Shown here one piece after another: positions 32,901 through 43,929 of a stretch of 64,000 bases of DNA. The stretch lies in NCBI RefSeq assembly GCF_947623445.1, contig NC_135242.1, forward strand, positions 20,956,001-21,020,000. The letters are read 5' to 3'. Origin of the DNA: Clavelina lepadiformis (lineage: Eukaryota; Chordata; Ascidiacea; Aplousobranchia; Clavelinidae). Position numbers and translations under genes: made by a program. The notes below the pieces were generated by a model. That model was given only the letters and a program-made list of their open reading frames with translations. It searched no databases and was not told the origin of the DNA. How positions within the stretch are numbered: the first letter of the stretch is position 1; every line of letters starts with the position of its first letter.

Positions 32901-35900
32901 TTTTTTTTAAGTTATGCTGCTTTGGTTGCCCTAAATTTCCTTTTGGATCCTCATGGGGATAGCCCTTTATACGGAAACAAAACCTTGCCTGACGTACGGT
33001 GGAGGCCGTTGAACAGTGAACAGATGTATTGCCCACTAATAATCTTAAAAGAAGAATAATCAAAAAGTCAATTAGCCTAATATATAAAGCAAATACCCAG
33101 CCTCGGTGTTTAACTCACTCGTGTTTTCCATTTATGATGCCAACAAAGTTGTTCAAGTAGTTCACGTTGTGAACTTCAATCTTTTCATCGGCGTCCACCG
33201 TAATAGCCGTTGCAGACATTACTGCGTTGACGTAATCCGTCCAGTTTAGACCAGGAATCTCGTTCGCAAGTTCTTGTAAAGAGATCTTGCCGCTAGTAAT
33301 ATTTAGAGTTTCGCTTTTTGATACGATTGCTCGTGCAATATCGGTTTCTAACTGGACAATCTGTAAATAAAACATGAGCTTGTATAATTGCTTATAATTT
33401 AATTCCTCGATATGGAATTTTCTTTTTACGTTAAATAGGCCAAACATGAATTAATCATGCGAACTTCGATGTTTTTGTTTGACATTGATATGTTTGGTTA
33501 CTCAAGATTAATACACACCTGATCAACAACAGATTTGGTTCTATCAGAATTTGCCTTGTCACCAGCAACCAATGTAATAAAGTCAGACATAAACTTGCGA
33601 TAAGCAGGAAGCATTGTTTGTCTAAAACCATCGTCCAAATAGTATTTGCGATCGGGTAGTCCAAGATCAGGCTGACCTATCTATGATTGTTGTTTTGAAT
33701 TTATAAGATTACCTTGTACAAAGCTAATTCGGAACGCAACAGCTTCTTATTACAAGTTACCTTGAAAATGTTTGCGCTAGAATTTTCGTGATCTAACCAA
33801 ACCCAAGCCGATAAGATTGCTGTACTGCCAAAACTAGAAGTGAATGCGCCTAACGTTTTTTCCAAGTTGAATGAATCTCTATCAAAAGAATCACCGATCA
33901 CCGGCCAACCTCCCATTTGCTTGATGAGCTCCAGTACAGGTTCCACACCGAGGGAATCGAGTTTTGCTAAATGTTGTGGATATTTTTGTGTGTTGCACTT
34001 TAAAAATTATTTGTTGAGAGACATTTTGCAACAACTGTTACTAAGGTTTAAGTACCAAAGAAGGATTAAGTAAGCTATAAGACCTGCGTGGCAGCGCTAA
34101 TGTATATGGTACATAATTACATATGGCCTATATACAAGATGTTTTAAACCATGTTGTCTTTATGCTTACTTGTGTTCATGCACGAAGCGTAAAATTCTTT
34201 CGCCTTCTTAATTGAATCTCGATCGTCTTCGGAACGTGTTTCCAAAACGCCTTGAGATCAAATCTTTGTTCAACTTAAATGTGTTCAGATTAAATAAAAT
34301 AATATCTCTCGGCGTTAAAAATCGAGATTAATATGCTTTAACTGCAAGAGAACTTGTTCCAACCAAAACTTAATCTTTTTGATAATTTTAAGCTGAAAAG
34401 CAACTTCTACAGTAGCCATAGACTGTATAGCAATATTTATATTTTCAGTCAGTGTTCTTCGGTTGATTGTTTTGTGATTGCCGCGACGTATATAGAGTTT
34501 CAAGCCGTCAGTTCAAAAAATGTACCAATTGCACTTTCTGTTGTTATGTTATTCACTTGCAAAACCCTGTATACAGGGTTTGTCAGGCAGTGTTATAACA
34601 CTTTCTTCGTATTAAAATGATTGCTAGTGTACTTACGCTTATGTATTTGTTGGACTTTGTCTTTCACATCTAGCAAAGTGTGTACTACTTTGTGGTAGTC
34701 AGGAATGATCCGATCTCTGATAAAACCTCCGCACGCGTAACCGTAGAAATCTTCACACGGATTAACATCTCGATCCATGTAGCTAAATATGCGGGCAGCT
34801 TAGAAAAACGTGAACACAATTTTATGCAAAAGTATAATGCCTTGTTCGATGAAAAATGAGCTACCAAGAGTTTTGATTCTTATCGAAAACAGAAAATCTA
34901 ATAACGAGCAAAGTTACTGTCTATTGAAGTTTCGCTGTAGCTTTGCAACATTATCAGGTACATTAGGTGGTAAACTGTAGCCTATATGGTTTGTGATTTG
35001 TATGACAGTAATTATTAATTAATTTCAAGTTTTCAGCCCAACTTTTGTTGTTTTGGTGTAATTTACAAAATGTACTGTAATGAATATAGCCAAAACACAA
35101 AGTCGTTTTACCTGCTCTAACGCAGTCCGGCGTTTCGCATATTTCTTCTTGGGTCTCTCTTCTGATGTTTGAAACTGCTGCTGTGTAATTTGTTTAATCC
35201 AATTATATATATTATTAACTTATTGACTGCGTTTTTAGTGTTCATGAAATAATGAAATAGATACTATGTGCTGTATAATAATTATGATATACTGTATTAG
35301 TAAAGTGAAACGTTTAAGCAAGTTTTTTTTAAATATTGACTCGAGTCAAGTTAAACCTTTTATGTATTTTTTTAATTTACTAAAAAGAGACTCAATTCAA
35401 ATCGAATCTTTGATGAACGTGGATTGAGTCGGAGTCGAGCCAAGCTGCCGTCTCGAGTCATTACGACTGTCAATATGCCAGAGTCGCAAGTCAAGTCGTT
35501 TACCATTTAAGGCTCAAGTCAAGTGCAGATATTTGATGAATAAGACTCGAGTCAATTGAGATTCGAAACCAAGCAAAAATACCATTTCCTTCAAATAGAA
35601 ACCTTTAGGATTATTAAAAATTTTATTTAGCGTTCCTGGACAAATAAATTCATTTTAAGTTACATTTTAAAGTGAGGGGCAAATCCAAAAACATTTAATA
35701 ATATGTAGTGGATAAGCAGTTATTGCCAAAATTGTATCGCAAACTTGGCCTCTTATTATGAGCAAGGGGGCGGTCATAATAACGTCACAATGTACAAACG
35801 ATGTGCCTGATAACTGGGGTTTGTATTATAGGTATGGAGCTAGCTAGCTAACGCGTTTTGTATAGAATACATCTCAATAGGTTGATGATTATTGGCAGAT

Positions 35901-37596
35901 AATGTTTATTTTCACCAAAGAAATTTCATGATGCATGATTCATTTCATCTGTGAAATTTCTGGGAAAATTTGCGAACTGGTAAAGCATTCTTGTTTTTAC
36001 CGCAGTTACCGGATCAAGCCAGAGCCAACAGCCAATACTGAAGTGTTCTGTAGATTAGCATTTACAACTAGTACAAATACACCATCGGTTATCTAGTTTG
36101 GGCCTATTTATCGCAAAATGTTCATGTTATACACTTAAGAACGCTATAATTACACCTTTTACTATTTACTTGTCTGTCCCAGGAAACATTCTATTCCTAA
36201 TTCATTTAAACAAGTACGTCATCCGTTTGTGCTTTTATTGTGACGTGATAGGAATCGTTACCTCTGTCATAATTAAGCGATAAATTTGCGTTTTTTGCCA
36301 TTTATTTATGACAATAACTACTGAATCAATACATATTCGCACAAATTCTTTCACCATTATATTTACTGACTGCTACTTTTTGATTTCAGGCCAACTTGTT
36401 TCAGGACTTGCCCCTTCAATTTAATGTGTTTGGACCAACTGATAGAGAATCGTTTTATCTGAATGCTAAAACGTAATAAAAAGACCGAGTCAAGTCGGGT
36501 CGTTTCAAGTAGGCAACAGTCTCGATTCAAGTCAAGTCATTTATTCACTTTCTTAGAAAAACACTCTCAAGTCAAGTCTTTGAAAAAGCAACTCGAGTCG
36601 GAGACGAGTCTCTGACTCAAGTTATTACCACTCTGCTATATGCTTCTGTGTTTGAGCATTGTAACAGCTGTGATTTCTTTCCGCAAGCAATTATAGACTA
36701 TACTACTACTCTTTACAAGCGGTAAGTACTATGGTTAGTTGGTTACCTCTTGGTTTGCACTCCCAAGAATCTTTATTACACAGATCCTTGGAACAGCAGC
36801 ATGTACAGACCGAAGTGGGCGGGCCTCCGTTGCACTGTAATGTTGAACCATGTTTTCCTCCAGCGTGGCGAAAGTTCTATGCAATTTCAAACAATTTGGT
36901 CGCCGCGATTATATAACGATGTCAGTAAACTTGACAAAAAGCCGACTTTTCTCGATGTAACGATTTTACCTGGCGATAATCATTTTTGCAAGCATATCTC
37001 TTTTTGCAAGATTTTTTCACCATTGGGTCGTTTCCCCAACCTCCGTATCGAACTTGAATCTGACACATTGCCTAAAATTTTGCATCGCGATTATTGTAAG
37101 CGTTATTCTCAAACTGCTTGAAATCAGTTACTTCACGTTTTATCACAATATATGATTTAAACTTAGTAAAGGAAAAGGATGGTGCATGCATGACTGATTT
37201 TAATTTTGTTTAAGTTTGGTGTTATACTGGTTGTTTTCAAGGAACTTTAATATAATGAGTTATCGTTTTCACCCCAGGATCGTTGCATTCTACAAGGCGA
37301 CCTCTATCGTCACATTCTTCTTTGGTTTTAGAAGGAGGACAATCCCAGCAGGTTTTACCTATGAATTATAATCAACACATGATTAAAACTATCCAGTCGC
37401 TCTTATAATAGATATAGCGGTATTCTTTTATGTTATTGACATCAACGTTAAAAACAACGGTTTATGGTCCCATTTGTATAGTAATAACCTCTCTTAGTTG
37501 CTTGTTTTACTTACCTACAGCAGACTTTACAATGTAGCAAATTACCCAGAAAAACACGTATTTGCGAAATTCGCCAATCATCTTCGTATTTTGCAT
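29981..37596 (-). CDS. LU-domain M13 peptidase-like protein, likely pseudoenzyme
   Basis: Seventeen exons join in frame (2394 nt, 797 residues): 37596-37515, 37358-37273, 36876-36747, 35180-35112, 34798-34637, 34250-34170, 33966-33761, 33680-33519, 33360-33119, 32708-32486, 32396-32110, 31486-31333, 31202-31044, 30835-30770, 30674-30573, 30381-30305, 30086-29981. Exon 1 gives a signal peptide (YVFFWVICYIV). Exons 2-3 form an LU domain (CWDC ... CCCSKDLCN). Exon 4 onward is a neprilysin/ECE-type (M13) ectodomain: ICETPDC, NPCEDFYGYACGG, YASCMN, FPAAIMQPPYFD, ENIADNG (690-694), C-terminal CRLW. The zinc motif HExxH reads EKISH (627-631), so the first His and catalytic Glu are lost. An AATAAA follows the stop. 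The LU-to-M13 join rests on intron phase; two separate genes remain possible. Confidence 0.65.
31517..32018. mobile_element. hAT-type element, 502 bp, 8-bp TSD, in an M13 intron
   Basis: Ends CAAAGGTGGGC and GCCCACATATG are imperfect inverted repeats, flanked by CCTACGAC (31509-31516 and 32019-32026). The interior is rich in GTACCGGTACCG words. The same family occurs at 45340-45457, and its right part at 11447-11651. No transposase. Confidence 0.82.
35336..35565. repeat. GACTCGAGTCAAGTC-type repeat cluster, left
   Basis: At least seven irregular units built on the palindrome ACTCGAGT followed by CAAGTC occur within the large LU-M13 intron. With the cluster at 36480-36640 it may mark the two ends of one element of about 1.3 kb. 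Confidence 0.5.
36480..36640. repeat. GACTCGAGTCAAGTC-type repeat cluster, right
   Basis: Four or more units of the same motif end at ACTCTG (36640). The last 50 bp are also present in the duplicate at 27230-27285. Confidence 0.5.
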
Positions 37597-37599
37597 CTG

Positions 37600-38455
37600 A
37601 AACAAATTATTCTGGATTGAGCTTCTGTGCGTTGCCTTCTCTATTTATAAACTTTCTGCCGAAGCTTCATTTCGCTTTATTACCTTTTTCTCGCAAAGCC
37701 AGAATAATTAAACCTGAAGGCGTTCTCCCGTTTTTGCACTGACAGCTAATGCTAAGCTTAACTTTTTTGTGGTTGTGCGGTATATTCAAGTAACAATTTT
37801 ATGGGATTACTGATTGCGTTTGCTATAGTCTACATTACCTATTATTCTGGTGATTTTACTAAACGCGAGCGTGAAAAATAATGATTTTTCTCCTTTTTGA
37901 AACAATCAAATTGTTTTTTGTTTACTTTAAGTTTTATGATGCTCTATAACAGGCCTGGCCAACCCGCCGCTCTTTGCCCGGTATTATGCGGCTCTTTCGT
38001 TCATATTGTTATTATTACGTTTTTTAGCTGGTACCTTATAACTCGCATGAATATGCTTAAGTCAACTTTGGCTGAGATTTTTTAATTCAACTGCTTCGTA
38101 TGGCTAAGTATTAGTTTATTTAACTCAAAATGGCAGGGAAAAAATGCGCAGCAAAACGAAAATATGAGGATGAACACGTTTTTAACCGAGTGGGAGATTT
38201 TATATTTTTTTGCTGAACGTAATGGAAAGCCATTCTTCCTTATATGCCAAGCGTCATTAGTGCAATTTAAAGCGTCACATCAGCGCACACCATGCTAACA
38301 TAGACCGAGAATTTCCGAAAGGGACTGAAGTTCGCAAGCACAAGTTGATCACTTTGAAAAGTCTGAAGTTGAGAATTCATGTGTGCCAATGTGTATGATG
38401 TGGCATTTTGCGGTTAACACAGTAAGAAATGAGGCTCTTAGTCACTGACTGGTCT
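37600..38455. other. 5' flank of the LU-M13 gene, no other gene seen
   Basis: Presumed promoter region of the minus-strand LU-M13 gene. No clear TATA box or further exon was identified. Confidence 0.35.
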
Positions 38456-39309
38456 ATAATCATCACCTCTCTTGCAATTGTAAGCTTTTCCAAATTTTTG
38501 GAAATTCATAACTGGAACTTTTATTCTTGAAAAAGAAATTAAATTTTTCAGGGAAACGTGAATGAAGTTGCATATCAGCAAACTAAAATACTTCAAAATA
38601 TAAATAAATATAAATATATTTACATTACACACACCAGAGTTTTACATAGAGTACCGGTTTTGATAAAGTTTGATTTAAAACTTACGCCTTATGCTTGTCG
38701 AATTGCGGCATTGATCTGCAATGTTGTCGTGGGCAGTTTGCGTGTCGTTTATCTGTTAATTGCAAGGTTAAAATAACTTGTTTGTTACCGTACCAAGTTG
38801 CTCTCTCAACATTCTTGTCAAGCTTACATTACCACCATCTGCCAGATCCCACTTAACTGCCGAATACTGGTCTACAATACAATTTTTTGTTATGTAAGAA
38901 ATTAAGCTGCGAGGTACGGCTTCACCAGTTTTATAGGTTTCCGTATTTGTTAAACTGGCCAACAACGTTGTCAAATCCATGCGTTATCTACGTAAAAAAC
39001 ATGTGTCTTGAGATGGCTGCTTTGAAGTAGCCTACTTCAGATGTGATCATTGATCATTTCGTTTGTTTGTTGGTTCCAAGCAGCAAAAAGTTCTCACTTT
39101 TCCACATACGCTACACTTACAGGAATATAAAGAAGGAAACACGTGTTAAAGTCACCTCGTGTGTTATGAACGCTCCAATGCTGGGGTAGTTTATAGAATT
39201 AGGTTGACCAACATCATAAAAGGGCGATTGTAATAAACCAGCCGGAAAAATGATCTGATTTCTCTGTATGGCGTAGAAGGCATTCACCTGCGCTGGTCTT
39301 GTTACCCAC
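38456..39309 (-). pseudogene. M13-C1, broken third M13 gene
   Basis: The exon at 39309-39156 is intact and, unlike the LU-M13 gene, keeps the first zinc His and Glu (GAFITHE, next exon ITHGFD). Exon 38987-38828 is 160 nt against 159 in the paralogue, has stops after FNKYGNL and changes frame before NCIVDQYS. The ENIAD exon near 38757-38694 is degraded (DNIAD, frame lost). Two exons are missing, and the last exon (MNFQKFGKAYNCKRGDD) is cut at the duplication border. It is a pseudogene of an M13 peptidase that was once catalytically competent. Confidence 0.75.
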
Positions 39310-40510
39310 CTGCACAAACGTTTACATCGCAGTTCAAAGTAGATTGATGCAATTGTCTAAAAGAACGTTATGACAACAAACTTAGTTTTATATTGCCGTC
39401 GTTGTCGGCAATGTTTTCTGCAAGAGTTAGTTCACGCTATAACTTTAACCAGGTAATTCCTTCTTTTATATCAAATCATAATTCACTTCAAAGAATAACC
39501 AATTTGATTCTATTGAAGTATAAAAAGGTATTTGTGCTGATATTGTTGTCTTGTACGCGGGGATTTTCTTTGTCTTCTTTGCTGCAATATTTACCGGAGT
39601 CCTACAAAGGCTCGAGTCATTATTTTCAAGGAATTGATTTGAATCTAGTCAATGTGTCGAACGATTCGACTTGTCTCGAGTCGGTTGGTTTTGATAACGT
39701 CAGCGTTTAGGTAAAACGAACATCTTACACTTTTGTTTACGAACGTATACGATGTTTGTAGACAATTACCTATAGCGATTTTAGACAAGTTGCCTACTTG
39801 GTCCGTTACGTAGTTTGGACACAATCCAAGTTTTCTTAACACGGGCTGTGGTTTCATCTACAACACTGGCTGTCACTGTGTCAGTACTTGACATTAGAAA
39901 TAATGAATTCAAGTGTGGAGCAAACTCTATTATAATTAATCATTAAAGAAACATTCGGACAGTCCTTTTATAACTCTGATAAAACTTCATACACTGTAAG
40001 TAAATTTTGTTTAACTGGAAGTTATCTCCAAAGTAAAGGAACTTGCCAAAATACTATTTTTCCATCGCATTGCATATTTAAAGTAGGATTGAATCGAGCA
40101 AACAAGTTTTAAGATTTATATTATTTGTCTGGGGGCAAGTGATCAAAACCTTTGAAGTTTTACCCAACTATATACAACAGTCGACAACCTGACAGCTGTA
40201 AGGGTTTTAATTATTTGTAACCTTATATTTAGAATAATGTGTAACTTTCCTGTGGTGTATATTCAAAATTATGACCTCACAACTTTTTCTTTGATGGTGT
40301 TTTTATTTCATTAACGAGATCACAGTCTTATTTAAACCTACTTATTATTACTGTTACCCAGATATGCAATTTTGTTAAAGGTTGGTGAAATAAGTCTGTT
40401 TCGATGCCTTTGCATTGTTTTGAAAATTTCTAGCAGTCGTCGGATCAACGCTGATATATACAGTGCAATACATGGAGCAGTTGCCTTGTCAAAAGATTCT
40501 GATCAGGTGG
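39310..40510. other. Spacer with a possible further M13 trace
   Basis: Minus strand near 39855-39810 reads DETTARVKKTW, resembling the W-x-D-x-x-T-x-x-x-A part of M13 proteins, in a degraded context. Otherwise no gene is seen. Confidence 0.3.
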
Positions 40511-41081
40511 TCACCAGACTTGACATATATCGGCTTCCCTGGGATACATGGCATCATCACCTCTCTTGCAATTGTAAGCTTTTCCAAATTTTTGGAAATT
40601 CATAATTAGAACTTTTATTCTTGAAAAGGAAATTAAATTTGTCAGGGAAACGTGAATGAAGTTGCATATCAGCAAACTAAAATACTTCAAAATATAAATA
40701 AATATAAATATATTTACATTACACACACCAGAGTTTTACATACAGTATCGGTTTTGATAAAGTTTGATTTAAAACTTACGCCTTAAGCTTGTCGAATTGC
40801 GGCATTGATCTGCAATGTTGTCGTGGGCAGTTTGCGTGTCGTTTATCTGTTAATTGCAAGGTTAAAATAACTTGTTTGTTACCGTACCAAGTTGCTCTCT
40901 CAACATTGTGGTCAAGCTTACATTACGACCATCCGCCAGATCCCACTTAACTGTCGAATACTGGTCTACAATACAATTTTTTGTTATGTAAGAAATTAAG
41001 CTGCGAGGTACGGCTCCACCAGTTTTATAGGTTTCCGTATTTGTTAAACTGGCCACCAGCGTTGTCAAATCCATGCGTTAT
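40511..41081 (-). pseudogene. M13-C2, duplicated broken M13 tail
   Basis: Copy of 38456-39111 (this copy spans about 40553-41204), sharing the stop after FNKYGNL and the same frame change, so the gene was already broken before it was copied. It keeps NWWSRTS, where C1 has a stop. It alone has the complete M13 C-terminus: GKAYNCKRGDDAMYP ... CQVW and a stop at 40511. The zinc-site exon lies outside the copy. Confidence 0.75.
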
Positions 41082-41204
41082 CTGCGTAAAAAACATGTAT
41101 CTTGAGATGGCTGCTTATAATTTGAAGTACTTCAGTCGTGGTCATTGATTATTTCGTTTGTTTGTTGGTTCCAAGCAGCAAAATGCTCTCACTTTTCCAC
41201 ATAT

Positions 41205-41475
41205 GTCGTCCATGGACGCTTTTACGCAAAACCGACGTTTTCGTTTAATCGTCCTTGGACGGTTGTTGAAATAGGCTTAAATCAGTATGGACACTTAAAA
41301 ACGGACGATTTTAGGATAACCTTAAATAGCGGATATGAGGAAAGCGTCCATGGACTGTTTTGGAATAGGCTTAAAGAGTAGATATTGGAAAAAATTCCAT
41401 GGACAGTTCTGAAACTGTCCACTCCTGAAAATAAACCTGAAAAATGAAAAAGTGGAAAATTTTTGCGAGCTAATG
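41205..41475. repeat. Dispersed GTCCATGGAC repeat, inverted copy
   Basis: Reverse-complement copy of 25215-25490 with the same unit order. It abuts the right end of the M13-C2 duplication. Confidence 0.7.
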
Positions 41476-41591
41476 CCATATAAGCGTTTATAAAAACTTT
41501 CAAAATGCTCACATTGCTCATTTTTTTGTTTCTTTTTAGTTTTGTTAACTTTGGTTAGTAAAGTGCTAAAACTTGATAAAAACACTAAAGC

Positions 41592-41650
41592 AGGGGTTCT
41601 TAAACTTTTTGGCACACGCCCCCCTTGACGGTACCTAAACATTTCGCGCC
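41592..41650. mobile_element. hAT-like terminus, fragment
   Basis: CAGGGGTTCTTAAACTTTTTGG followed by CGCCCC words resembles 5' ends of hAT/ZBED-type elements. No matching right end or target duplication was found. Confidence 0.35.
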
Positions 41651-43929
41651 CCACCTCATTGCTAAATAAGAAAGCATTAAACAAAACAACAATTTCTTTT
41701 CAATTAACTTTCATTAATGTGAAGGATGTAGTTGTTTTTGGGAAACCAAACGTTTACTTCGAGGCTTTGTAGAAGATAATGCACATCTTAGGTCAGCTTC
41801 ACAGTCAAGTTTGTTCCTAGGTTTTGTCTATATTCATGAAGATGACGTTGCAAACGACTTGGTCTCAAAACGTCGTTGCTTGGTTTTCCTAAGCATATCA
41901 GGCATTGCGGTACGACTTTTTCGTTCACTGTGGTATCTATATAGCCATAATTCAGATAATTTTGGTGACGCTAATAAAATTGATGTGACGCCTGCTTCAT
42001 CTCCTACAATGCTCCGTCAAATGATAACCACATCATTTCACCACAATTATTTTTCCAAAATATGAGTTAGGTCATTTTTCTAGCAGGTGACGTAACATCC
42101 TAACCGGAACATTAAAAAAACAGTGCACGTAATATTTATTTACAAGCATCAAAACTTGAAGACTAATAACTATGCAAAATGTAAATCGAAACACAATTTT
42201 GGGCACAAAGTCGACTTTCGTGCAGAAGCAAGCAATGAGTATGTTCTGCGCAATAACCTCCAGAAAGGAGCAAACCTACTCACGCCGCACACTTCGGTTT
42301 TAAGAAGCTGAACTGATGTTTCGTTTTTTGGAAATAGCGCGTCCTAAAACAGAACAACAGGACAGATTTTTCAACTCAATCTTTAGAAAAACTGAAACAC
42401 GTGGTTATCATTTTTGTAGTGCTTTGCGTTGTCCTTGTAAGAAAGCAAAACAGTACAACGTATAAGATGAAATGGCACCATTCAAAAGTTAATCGATAAA
42501 AATCACAATTTCAAAAAAGTGCCATGTCTTATGCTACTTTCCCTGTAAATAATAAAATAAAAATACAACTTAATAAAATAAAAATACAACAAATAATACT
42601 CCCCTGACATATAGAAACACAGCAGCGGTTTCTCTAACACGTTTATTAGGAGAAAAGCTGTGGTATGAGTCGTTAGAGAACTTGGAAAATCTAAAACAAG
42701 AGTATTTTCATTGCTTTTGTGAACTTTTATCACGGCTATATATTCTTAAATGATTATGCATAGGCAAATTATATTAAACTTTATTAGATAAGACTAGTTG
42801 AGAGTTAAGCAAAGTAAATAACTTTTCGTCCGGTTGGTTGCTTTTCGTTTGGTAAATTTTGTCATGATCAATAAAGTTCTAGACCTTGACAAAGACAACG
42901 AAGTAACAAGTGCTGAAAACCCTTTTCATAACATCTTATAAATAAACCATCCTGGTCTTGCCATTAATTCAAGCTGTCTGTACGTAATCGAATGATCGTC
43001 AAAATCTGTGCACGTCATATGTATTTACAGGGAACGAAAGTTTAAATAACGAATGTGCAAAACGCGATTTCAGAGACAAGATCGACTTTCGTACACAAGC
43101 GAGCAATGAGTTTCTTCTGCGAAATAACCATCCCAAAAGAACAAGTTAACTTGTAACCTGTCGCACACATCGGTTAAAGAAATTAACTGCAAGGTCAAAG
43201 ACGACAAAGCAAAAACGAAACCACTCGCAAATGAAGAGCATGAAAATATGTGTTAAGTCAATTTGTGATGGTGCAATGATAAACAATGCACAGATGCATC
43301 AATAACAAACTCTCTGTTTGTCTGTTAAAGTTATACAGTGTAGAAGAAAAGTATATTTGCCAGCAATGACTTGTCCAAGTTTCAAGTGAAATTTTGAGTC
43401 TCATAAAACTATGTAAGCGTCTAAAATGTGGAAAATTTTCAATGATAGAAAATAGTTGCAGCGCGACAAAGGAAAAAACCAGTTATCTTTATAAAAGTTT
43501 TGAACGGGAAGGAAAGAATGCAGCGCGATATATAACCACAAACTGTCAATTGAACGATGATAATCCCGGAAAATGTTTAAGCATTCAACAAAGCACAGCA
43601 AGCAATCTGCTCCGTATAATTGGAGTTGGGAAATGCAAAATGAAAGCCGAGATTTCAATTCCAGCACAAAGTGGAAACAAGAGAGAGCTTACAGTAGCAC
43701 TTGTGTTAGATTTCAAGGTCTTGGTGGCCGCGTTTCAGTCGTCGTTGGTCGTAGCGACGCGTGGTCGGTTTAAGGTCCTCAATCCTTTGGTTGTTGATAT
43801 AAATATTATAACTTTAAACGCCCAAGAGTGATTTCGACAAAAACTTAATTATTGATAAGACACTGTCTTTGAAAAAAAATTCATTGCACATTGTGACAGC
43901 AATTGGACATAATCGGATGAGGTATGAGA
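41651..43929. other. Intergenic, with a diverged internal duplication
   Basis: No gene was recognised. Segments 42124-42310 and 43010-43195 are diverged direct repeats (shared words include GACTTTCGT and AGCAATGAGT). An uninterrupted plus-strand frame of about 145 codons at 43394-43831 has no ATG at its start and no recognisable motif. Confidence 0.4.

Noticed and set aside
36706-36747. LU protein ending at TAG 36706 as a separate 112-residue gene
   Set aside because: Possible, but the two LU copies diverge right after the donor at 36746 and phase fits M13, so the spliced model was preferred; kept as the stated alternative.
43394-43831. Uninterrupted plus-strand frame of ~145 codons
   Set aside because: It has no ATG at its start, no recognisable domain, no splice sites joining it to neighbours and no second copy. 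It may be chance.
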